Below are positions 1 through 4,446 of a stretch of DNA of 6,241 nucleotides, piece after piece. Every line of letters begins with the position of its first letter. Positions within the stretch are counted from its first letter, which is position 1. Position numbers and translations under genes: made by a program. The stretch spans positions 1 through 6,241 of the forward strand of contig JAZNRO010000019.1 of assembly GCA_045590715.1 (NCBI GenBank), given 5' to 3'. The notes below the pieces were generated by a model. That model was given only the letters and a program-made list of their open reading frames with translations. It had not been told where the DNA came from and ran no database searches. The stretch comes from RGIG5579 sp045590715. GTDB taxonomy: Bacteria > Bacillota > Clostridia > Oscillospirales > SIG627.

Positions 1-483
1 TTTATGAGCAATGGTGGAAAATCCTGCGCCGGTGAAAGCAGTGATCCGTCCGCCGGATTCATTTTGGAAAAGAGAAGCGGCGCAAACCGCATATCCGTCC
101 TCGGAAACGAGAAAGCCGGTTCCGTAGCGGTATCCGCCTTCTGCCAAGGGCACTTCCAGGGTAATGAGGGAAAGTTCTACCTGGGCGATCATGTCCTCCG
201 GCTCCCGCTGATTTTCGCTCATTTCAGACTGGGTGGGCACACGAATGGATCCGATATCCCCTCCCTGGTCTTCTTTGGGGCTAAAATCACCCCGGATCAA
301 AGCCAAAATACCAAAGACGGAAAAGACCAGAAGCGCCACAAGAACAGCAATCGCTCCGAGAAGCTTTAAACTCCGCCCTCTCTGGCGACGCTTTTCAAAG
401 GCGTGTCTGGTAGAATAGCCGCCAAAGCCGGATACCCCGGTCTGGTCGTCGTCCATTGGTTTCTTCTTATCATTTTTCAGCAT
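1..483 (-). CDS. Membrane-anchored HtrA-like (S1C trypsin-fold) protein, N-terminal part only
   Basis: The gene starts at ATG 483-481 and leaves the window at base 1 after 161 codons with no stop. The order is a charged cytoplasmic head (residues 1-40, with a KRRQRGR-type positive patch), one hydrophobic segment (about 41-63, LLGAIAVLVALLVFSVFGIL) and an acidic linker (65-100). Then comes the start of an HtrA/DegP-like protease fold: GTGFLVSEDGYAV (121-133) matches the GSGxIIxxDGYIVTNxHV motif of the family. The residue aligned with the catalytic His is Ser137 (CAASLF in place of TNNHVV), so the protein may be proteolytically inactive. The Asp and Ser of the triad and any PDZ domain would lie outside the window. 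An AGAAGG site (496-501) lies 12 nt upstream, which is long; Met10 is an alternative start. The gene follows the kinase by 37 nt and is probably co-transcribed with it. Fold assignment is moderately sure; loss of activity is inference. Confidence 0.72.
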   Translation of the reverse strand, partial: MLKNDKKKPMDDDQTGVSGFGGYSTRHAFEKRRQRGRSLKLLGAIAVLVALLVFSVFGILALIRGDFSPKEDQGGDIGSIRVPTQSEMSENQREPEDMIAQVELSLITLEVPLAEGGYRYGTGFLVSEDGYAVCAASLFQNESGGRITAFTGAGFSTIAHK

Positions 484-520
484 ACTGTAAACAAACCTTC
501 TTACTTTTTCTTTTTTATCG

Positions 521-1996
521 TTACTTGATCTTTAAGCCTTTCTCCCTCTCTACAAGAGGCAGGCTGAAGAAAAACTGCGTATAATCGCCGTATCTGCTCT
601 CCACCCAGATCTCCTCACCGTGGGCAGAGATAATGCTTTTCGCAATAAACAGTCCAAGACCCATTCCTTTTTTATCCAGGCCCCGGCTTCTGTCCGACTT
701 ATAAAAGCGATCAAATAAGTGCTTTAATTCCTCTTCGGGAATTCCCTCACCGGAATTTCTCACACCGAAGACCGCCTTATCCCCTTGCAGTCTGACAGAA
801 AGGGAAAGGGTGCCTTCCTCGGGCGCAAATTTAATGGCGTTGTCAATCAAATTAAAAATGACCTGCTGAATGGCATCTTTGTCTGCTTTAACCTTAATGC
901 TATCCTGGTCGCAGTCAAAGCTGACGTCCAGTTTTTTCTTTTCCAAAAGATTTTCAAAAGACAAAAGGGTGATGCGGGAAAGCTCGCAAAGATCCATCGG
1001 ATCAAACTTATAATGCCGCTCTCCGGAGGTCATACGGCTGGTCTCAAGCAGCGTCTGCACCAGGCGGGAAAGGCGGTTTACCTCGTCCATAATGATTCCG
1101 AAATAATGGCCCTGCTTTTCCTGGGGGATATTTCCGCTTGCCATATTCTGAACAAAGCCGCCGATGGTGGTAAGGGGGGTGCGCAGGTCGTGGGACACGT
1201 TGGAAACGAAGACCTGTCTTCTCTTCTCGTTTTCTTCTACCCTGTCCGCCATCTGGTTAAAGGTGCGAAGAAGGGGTGTGATCTCCCCGGCTCCCTTTTC
1301 CGAAACTCTGGGAGAAAAATCGCCTCCGGCAAAACTATCTGCCGCATCGGAAAGTTCCTGCAAGGGACCTACCAGGCGCTTGGTGATCTTGCGGAAACTC
1401 AAAAGAACCCCAAGGATCAAAAGAGCGGAAGCGAAGATCAGACCCAGGACTAGGCCCGATACGTAAATATCGGAAGCCTCGCTGGAACAGTAAAGAAAAA
1501 TAGCGCCTACTCTCTGATGATGAGAGTCAGAATACTCCTTCTCCAAAAGCAAGACCCGCATCAGTTTTTTGCTCTTCAAAAACCCGCCAAGGTCACTGTA
1601 AAACTGATTGCCTTCCCGGGCCATTTTACTGCTTTCGGTCATAGCGGAAGAGGAAACACTCTTCTTTTCATGGTCGGAAAGGAGAGAAACTACCACGTTT
1701 CCCTGACCGTCGGTAATAAAAGCGCCGATCCTGCCGTCGGAAGCCTGGGCAGAGAGCGTGGTGTACAAACGATCCTTTTCATACTCCAAAAGGTAATTAA
1801 AATCCTTTTGGGAAAAGTCGATCATAGAAGTAATGGCAAGGTTAATGTTTCTTGCCGCCTGCTCCAGATCGTCCTCATCCCGATTTTTAAAATGACGGGC
1901 GGTATAAAAAGAAAGGAAGATCACAAGCAGAGAAAAACAAAAAATAGAAATAGACAAAAACAGCGCGATATATTTAGAAAACAGGTGTTTTTTCAC
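521..1996 (-). CDS. Membrane sensor histidine kinase (HAMP-HisKA-HATPase)
   Basis: This is a 491-residue two-component sensor kinase that should autophosphorylate and phosphorylate the response regulator encoded just upstream. Domains in order: TM1 (about 9-32); an extracytoplasmic sensor region of about 140 residues (34-176), with a GAFITDGQGNVV stretch (91-102) that resembles Cache/PAS-like sensors; TM2 (178-201); HAMP (202-255); HisKA with the phospho-acceptor His269 in VSHDLRTPL; and an HATPase_c domain. The HATPase shows an N box with Asn386 (NLIDNAIKF), a G1 box NSGEGI (414-419), an F box LFDRF (427-431) and a G2 box GMGLGL (444-449). G1 has Asn where the textbook motif has Asp, a variant I recall from other active kinases. 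The start is GTG at 1996-1994, chosen because AGGAGG lies 5 nt upstream. The sensor ligand cannot be inferred. A terminator-like hairpin separates this gene from the regulator gene. Confidence 0.95.
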   Translation of the reverse strand: MKKHLFSKYIALFLSISIFCFSLLVIFLSFYTARHFKNRDEDDLEQAARNINLAITSMIDFSQKDFNYLLEYEKDRLYTTLSAQASDGRIGAFITDGQGNVVVSLLSDHEKKSVSSSAMTESSKMAREGNQFYSDLGGFLKSKKLMRVLLLEKEYSDSHHQRVGAIFLYCSSEASDIYVSGLVLGLIFASALLILGVLLSFRKITKRLVGPLQELSDAADSFAGGDFSPRVSEKGAGEITPLLRTFNQMADRVEENEKRRQVFVSNVSHDLRTPLTTIGGFVQNMASGNIPQEKQGHYFGIIMDEVNRLSRLVQTLLETSRMTSGERHYKFDPMDLCELSRITLLSFENLLEKKKLDVSFDCDQDSIKVKADKDAIQQVIFNLIDNAIKFAPEEGTLSLSVRLQGDKAVFGVRNSGEGIPEEELKHLFDRFYKSDRSRGLDKKGMGLGLFIAKSIISAHGEEIWVESRYGDYTQFFFSLPLVEREKGLKIK

Positions 1997-2000
1997 TTTG

Positions 2001-2006
2001 ACCTCC
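2001..2006 (-). promoter_or_regulatory. Strong ribosome binding site fixing the GTG start of the kinase
   Basis: On the minus strand the sequence reads TTAGGAGGTCAAAGTG. A full AGGAGG lies 5 nt before the GTG start codon. It also lies after the hairpin at 2021-2055, so any transcript passing the hairpin would be translated well. Confidence 0.85.
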
Positions 2007-2020
2007 TAATGATTTATCCG

Positions 2021-2055
2021 AAAAGAAAAAGATCCCGCCGTAAAGGCGGGACCCT
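2021..2055 (-). terminator. Terminator-like hairpin between response regulator and kinase genes
   Basis: On the minus strand, AGGGTCCCGCC (2055-2045) pairs with GGCGGGATCTT (2039-2029) across a 5-nt TTTAC loop. This gives 11 pairs, two of them G-U, with a perfect 7-bp GC-rich core. The RNA continues into a U-rich run (TTTTTCTTTT, 2030-2021, partly used in the stem). The layout is that of an intrinsic terminator. It starts 10 nt after the regulator stop codon and ends 24 nt before the kinase start codon. I see no promoter between it and the kinase, so it probably acts as a partial terminator that lowers kinase expression relative to the regulator. Confidence 0.7.
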
Positions 2056-2066
2056 AGATCCTAGAT
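2053..2066. repeat. Tandem 7-bp repeat CCTAGAT x2
   Basis: Two exact adjacent copies of CCTAGAT (2053-2059 and 2060-2066) cover the end of the response regulator stop codon and the foot of the hairpin. The repeat supplies a second in-frame stop (TAG) four codons after the TGA. It is probably incidental. Confidence 0.6.
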
Positions 2067-2752
2067 CAAAGAAGCTCGAATTTGTATCCTACGCCCCATA
2101 CGGTTTTCAAGATCCACTTATCGCTGACGCCTTCCAGCTTTTCTCTCAAGCGTTTTACGTGTACGTCTACCGTTCTGGAGTCACCCAGGTAATCAAATCC
2201 CCAAACCTTATCCAGAAGCTGGTCACGGGTGAATACCCGATTGTAGTTGGAAGTCAGGAAATAAAGAAGCTCCAATTCCTTGGGAGGAACGTCCACCGCC
2301 TTGCCGGCCAGCTTCAGTTCGTATTTCTGCTTGGAAATCTCAAGATTATCAAACTTGATCACTTCATCGGTATTAAAATGATCTCTGGTGTGATATCTTC
2401 TCAGGACCGCTTTAATACGAGCAGCAACCTCTTTCATATCAAAGGGCTTTACCACAAAGTCATCTGCGCCCAGTTCCAGGCCCAGGACCTTATCAAACAT
2501 TTCCCCTTTGGCAGAAAGCATAATGATCGGCTTTGCGCTCTGCTCGCGGATCTCGCGGCATACCTGCCAGCCGTCTTTTTTCGGCATCATAATATCCAGA
2601 AGCACAAGGTCGGGCTCAAAGATCTTAAATACTTCCACACCTTCGGCACCGTCGTTTGCACATTTCACTTCATATCCGTCGTTTTCCAGATACATCTTTA
2701 AAATTTCGCAGATATTCAGATCGTCATCAATTACGAGAATTTTATTTGCCAT
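2066..2752 (-). CDS. OmpR/PhoB-family response regulator
   Basis: This is a 228-residue DNA-binding response regulator. The receiver domain (about 3-117) has the acidic pair Asp10/Asp11, phospho-acceptor Asp53 in LLDIMMP, the switch Ser80 and the conserved Lys102 (VKPF). The winged-helix DNA-binding domain (about 130-226) includes the PPKELELLYFL helix and the recognition helix in DSRTVDVHVKRLREKL, and ends in the wing VWGVGYKF. All key residues are present. I chose ATG 2752 because AGGAAGG (2767-2761) lies 8 nt upstream; the GTG at 2761 overlaps that site. It is the first gene of the minus-strand cassette and the evident partner of the kinase downstream. Family-level assignment is secure. 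Orthology to a named regulator (for example WalR or PhoP) cannot be settled from the sequence alone. Confidence 0.96.
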   Translation of the reverse strand: MANKILVIDDDLNICEILKMYLENDGYEVKCANDGAEGVEVFKIFEPDLVLLDIMMPKKDGWQVCREIREQSAKPIIMLSAKGEMFDKVLGLELGADDFVVKPFDMKEVAARIKAVLRRYHTRDHFNTDEVIKFDNLEISKQKYELKLAGKAVDVPPKELELLYFLTSNYNRVFTRDQLLDKVWGFDYLGDSRTVDVHVKRLREKLEGVSDKWILKTVWGVGYKFELL

Positions 2753-2760
2753 TGCTGCCA

Positions 2761-2767
2761 CCTTCCT
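2761..2767 (-). promoter_or_regulatory. Ribosome binding site deciding the response regulator start
   Basis: AGGAAGG on the minus strand lies 8 nt before ATG 2752. An in-frame GTG at 2761 uses the last base of this site, so it cannot be served by it and is not the start. Confidence 0.85.
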
Positions 2768-2799
2768 AAATTGCTTAAGTCCATAAAACTCTATAGGTC

Positions 2800-2828
2800 A
2801 TTGTAACATCTTTTTCAAAAAAATGCAA
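2800..2828 (-). promoter_or_regulatory. Extended -10 sigma-A promoter of the response regulator operon
   Basis: On the minus strand the -10 is TACAAT (2805-2800), preceded by TG one base upstream (TGTTACAAT), an extended -10. A weak -35, TTGCAT (2828-2823), sits at exactly 17 bp. The predicted start of transcription is near 2793, giving a leader of about 40 nt. The weak -35 suggests reliance on the TG element or an activator. Confidence 0.7.
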
Positions 2829-2848
2829 TAGAAATTTTTCTCATTCCC

Positions 2849-2862
2849 GTAAATCTGTTTAC
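2849..2862. promoter_or_regulatory. Small dyad GTAAA-N4-TTTAC upstream of the regulator promoter
   Basis: GTAAATCTGTTTAC is a perfect 5-bp inverted repeat with a 4-bp spacer, centred about 28 bp upstream of the proposed -35. Its position suits an activator or autoregulatory site, but no binding data can be inferred and OmpR-family proteins usually prefer direct repeats. Next to it is an 8-bp palindrome, AGGGCCCT (2876-2883). Confidence 0.3.
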
Positions 2863-2888
2863 ATTTTCCCCGAAAAGGGCCCTGTTTT

Positions 2889-2925
2889 GACAAAAAAAGA
2901 CCCTTGCCGAGAGCAAGAGTCTTTT
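2889..2925 (-). terminator. Intrinsic terminator of hom
   Basis: On the minus strand AAAAGACTCTTGC (2925-2913) pairs with GCAAGGGTCTTTT (2907-2895) over a 5-nt loop. That is 13 pairs with one G-U, followed by a run of seven T (2898-2892, partly in the stem). The odd pair is G-U on the minus strand but C-A on the plus strand, which points to the minus strand as the working one. It begins 15 nt after the hom stop codon and separates hom from the regulator operon. Confidence 0.88.
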
Positions 2926-2939
2926 GATTTGTATTTTTC

Positions 2940-4091
2940 TTAATCCAAGATTCCGGCAAAGAATACTTGTTCTCCTGCCGCCAAAGCGCGGGCTGCAAAA
3001 TCGTGCATATCGCGAACACTGACGTCCTCTGCCTTTACCCCTGCGCCAAAACTTTCCTTCTTCAAAGAAGCGTAGAAAGGATCGGATAAGAAGGTGGTAC
3101 GGATATAGTAGGTTTTCCGGCAAAGATCGTTGGCAATGGCCATTTTCTCTGCTTTTTCATTGTAAAGACCGCCAAGGCCTACGCTCTGATCCACCAGGTC
3201 CTGCACAACCGCATAACCGGTAGGATACCGTCCTGCACCGGCACCGATAAAGTGGGTCTTGCCGATGTGACTTCCGTCAAAGGCGATAATATTGTCACAG
3301 CCGTGAATATTTCCTTCAGGGGTGTTTTTAGAAACCATGGTAGGCTCAACGAAAGCCGCTACCTTGTCCCCGTCCCCTACCCGGTAAGCACTGCCTAAAA
3401 GCTTTAATACCAGGCCGTTTTTACGGGCAGTATCAATATCGCACTTTGCTACGCTGCGGATACCGAAGCTGTCTACCTTTTCATCATCCAGCGCTACGCC
3501 GAAAGAAACGTTGGCGGAAAGGGTGGTCTTGTGTCTGGTATCAAGGCCGTCAATATCGGAAGAAGGATCTGCTTCCGCAAAGCCTAAGCGCTGGGCTTCG
3601 GCAAGGGAAGGATCAAACTCTTCGCCGCGGGTTTCCATAGCGTCCAGAATAAAGTTTGTGGTACCGTTCATAATGCCGTAAACACCGGCAATACGGGAAA
3701 CTCTATGAGCTCTCTGCAGATTTACCAGCCAAGGGATACCGCCGCCGGCCGCCGCCGTAAAGCGAAGGGAAACGCCCTTTTCCTTGGCAAGACGAACAAG
3801 CTCGCCGTAATAAAGGCTGATCATAAGCTTATTTGCGGTAACCACGTTTTTGCCGGCCTCCAGAGAAGCCTTTACAAATTCGTAAGCGGGATGAAGACCG
3901 CCGATGAGCTCTACCACCGTATCAATTTCCGGATCGGTGAGGATCACGCTGATATCCCGGATAAGCTTTTCGCCCAGTTCCGGCAGATCTCTTAAATCCA
4001 GCACGTATTTTACTTGAAATTCCGGCTTTTCCAGAAGGATATCGTATACACCCTTACCGACGGTGCCGTAGCCCAAAAGTCCAACGACCAT
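2940..4091 (-). CDS. hom: Homoserine dehydrogenase, short form without ACT domain
   Basis: Reduces L-aspartate 4-semialdehyde to L-homoserine with NAD(P)H, at the branch to threonine and methionine; cytoplasmic. The 383 residues show an N-terminal Rossmann fold (GYGTVG, 7-12), the TANK motif with Lys88 (84-88), and the substrate-domain signature NGTTNFILDAM (142-152). The catalytic block has Glu173, Asp184 and Lys188, with the spacing of the catalytic Glu, Asp and Lys of yeast homoserine dehydrogenase. GAGAGRYPTG (283-292) follows. Family members with a regulatory ACT domain are usually about 410-440 residues; here the last 55 residues do not look like ACT, so threonine feedback through ACT is probably absent. 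I chose ATG 4091 because GGAGG lies 5 nt upstream; an in-frame ATG at 4124 lacks such a site and precedes the Rossmann strand. It stands alone with its own promoter and terminator, divergent from nfnAB. Confidence 0.95.
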   Translation of the reverse strand: MVVGLLGYGTVGKGVYDILLEKPEFQVKYVLDLRDLPELGEKLIRDISVILTDPEIDTVVELIGGLHPAYEFVKASLEAGKNVVTANKLMISLYYGELVRLAKEKGVSLRFTAAAGGGIPWLVNLQRAHRVSRIAGVYGIMNGTTNFILDAMETRGEEFDPSLAEAQRLGFAEADPSSDIDGLDTRHKTTLSANVSFGVALDDEKVDSFGIRSVAKCDIDTARKNGLVLKLLGSAYRVGDGDKVAAFVEPTMVSKNTPEGNIHGCDNIIAFDGSHIGKTHFIGAGAGRYPTGYAVVQDLVDQSVGLGGLYNEKAEKMAIANDLCRKTYYIRTTFLSDPFYASLKKESFGAGVKAEDVSVRDMHDFAARALAAGEQVFFAGILD

Positions 4092-4096
4092 AAATA

Positions 4097-4101
4097 CCTC
4101 C
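4097..4101 (-). promoter_or_regulatory. Ribosome binding site deciding the hom start
   Basis: The minus strand reads CGGAGGTATTTATG. GGAGG lies 5 nt before ATG 4091, which supports this start over the in-frame ATG at 4124. Confidence 0.85.
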
Positions 4102-4102
4102 G

Positions 4103-4131
4103 AAATGCACTGTGCCAATGACAAAATGCAC
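4103..4131. repeat. Direct repeat AAATGCAC x2, 21 bp apart, in the hom leader
   Basis: AAATGCAC occurs at 4103-4110 and 4124-4131, an exact 8-bp repeat at a 21-bp period, two turns of the helix. GTGCC/GGCAC-type bases lie between the copies. It falls in the untranslated leader of hom, directly before the ribosome binding site. Such phasing is typical of tandem protein-binding sites, but an 8-bp repeat in AT-rich DNA can be chance. Confidence 0.35.
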
Positions 4132-4201
4132 GAAAAAAGTTCTAAAATTTATCCATTCCTTGAAAACAAGGCAAATTTCACCAGATTTATAGGTACCATA
4201 C

Positions 4202-4243
4202 AAGGTAACACAAATTATAGGAAAAGTCAAGGAATTTTTTCAA
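4202..4243 (-). promoter_or_regulatory. Tandem overlapping sigma-A promoters of hom
   Basis: Two promoters interleave on the minus strand. P1 has -35 TTGAAA (4243-4238), an 18-bp spacer and a consensus -10 TATAAT (4219-4214). P2 has -35 TTGACT (4230-4225), a 17-bp spacer and TACCTT (4207-4202) preceded by TG one base upstream. Predicted starts are near 4207 and 4195, giving leaders of about 105-115 nt. P1 has the better -10 and P2 the better -35. They overlap and could not both be occupied at once. Confidence 0.65.
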
Positions 4244-4274
4244 AATCAGGGGCGTTCCGGTGGTTTTCTCATCC

Positions 4275-4310
4275 TCTTTTTTCATATCATAGGACGGGAA
4301 TGAAAAAAGA
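4275..4310. repeat. Perfect 11-bp inverted repeat between divergent promoters
   Basis: TCTTTTTTCAT (4275-4285) and ATGAAAAAAGA (4300-4310) are exact reverse complements separated by 14 nt. The repeat lies upstream of both promoter sets and outside both predicted transcripts, so a DNA-level role such as a regulator or nucleoid-protein site is more likely than a terminator. The low complexity of the arms weakens the case. Confidence 0.45.
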
Positions 4311-4343
4311 AGAAAAGAAAAGCGAAAAAATCCAAAAGAGCCC

Positions 4344-4372
4344 TTGAAAAAAAAGAAGAAAAATGCTACAAT
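4344..4372 (+). promoter_or_regulatory. Strong extended -10 sigma-A promoter of nfnAB
   Basis: TTGAAA (4344-4349), a 17-bp A-rich spacer and TACAAT (4367-4372), with TG one base upstream of the -10 (TGCTACAAT). A-tracts upstream (about 4303-4330) resemble an UP element. The predicted start is near 4379, with about 67 nt of leader before nfnA. Confidence 0.85.
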
Positions 4373-4396
4373 ACAGCCGTATTTGTTTGATTGATC

Positions 4397-4418
4397 CGAA
4401 GGGCACCCTGTCCCTTTG
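4397..4418 (+). other. Small hairpin in the nfnA leader
   Basis: CGAAGGG (4397-4403) can pair with CCCTTTG (4412-4418) over an 8-nt loop, seven pairs with one G-U. No U-tract follows, so it is not a terminator. It may only stabilise the 5' end of the message. Confidence 0.35.
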
Positions 4419-4446
4419 AAAAAATTGGTTTCAGAAAGGATCCGGT

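Larger units (their letters stand above)
4092..4446. other. Divergent intergenic region between hom and nfnA (355 nt)
   Basis: No convincing gene lies here. From left to right it holds the hom leader with a direct repeat, a small CCTTG-AAAA-CAAGG hairpin (4158-4171), the two hom promoters, an 11-bp inverted repeat (4275-4310), a purine-rich A-tract stretch (about 4298-4363) that could act as an upstream promoter element, the nfn promoter, and a leader of about 67 nt. I see no T-box, riboswitch core or amino-acid-rich leader peptide. Confidence 0.75.

Noticed and set aside
785..1453. Plus-strand open frame (222 codons) within the kinase gene
   Set aside because: It is antisense to the HAMP-HisKA-HATPase coding sequence, whose motifs are intact, and has no recognisable domain or start signal.
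1517..2701. Long plus-strand open frame (394 codons) opposite the kinase and regulator genes
   Set aside because: It is antisense to two strongly supported genes, has no ribosome binding site before its ATG, and its product resembles no domain. It arises from the codon bias of the minus-strand genes.
1994..2752. Asn replacing Asp in the kinase G1 box as a sign of inactivity
   Set aside because: The NSGEGI form is, as far as I know, a common variant in active HATPase_c kinases, and all other boxes and His269 are intact.
2753..2761. GTG start for the response regulator three codons upstream of ATG 2752
   Set aside because: The GTG overlaps the AGGAAGG ribosome binding site, which is well spaced for the ATG.
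2849..2870. WalR-type box (TGTWAH-N5-TGTWAH) upstream of the regulator
   Set aside because: One TGTAAA half-site is present on the minus strand, but the second half at the right spacing is TTACGG, which does not match.
4092..4124. Upstream ATG start for homoserine dehydrogenase
   Set aside because: The extra 11 codons cover the GGAGG site of ATG 4091 and precede the first Rossmann strand, where the family normally begins.
4192..4198. TGGTACC on the minus strand in the hom leader, resembling the UGGNACC core of a T-box
   Set aside because: It lies at or near the predicted transcription start rather than at the end of a 200-300-nt leader. The rest of the T-box consensus, the specifier stem and a terminator/antiterminator are absent.
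4147..4200. Short minus-strand leader frame (16 codons from an ATG at about 4199) before hom, considered as an attenuation peptide
   Set aside because: It has no Thr or Met codon run (only the start Met), no ribosome binding site, and begins at the predicted transcription start. The nearby 5-bp hairpin is not followed by a clean U-tract.
4105..4347. 80-codon plus-strand frame in the intergenic region, including a 15-residue Lys/Glu-rich mini-frame from the ATG at 4300
   Set aside because: No promoter precedes it, it runs across the hom promoters in antisense, and its stop lies in the -35 of the nfn promoter. The low-complexity Lys/Glu end simply reflects the A-rich tract. The mini-frame has only a poor AGGACGGGA site.
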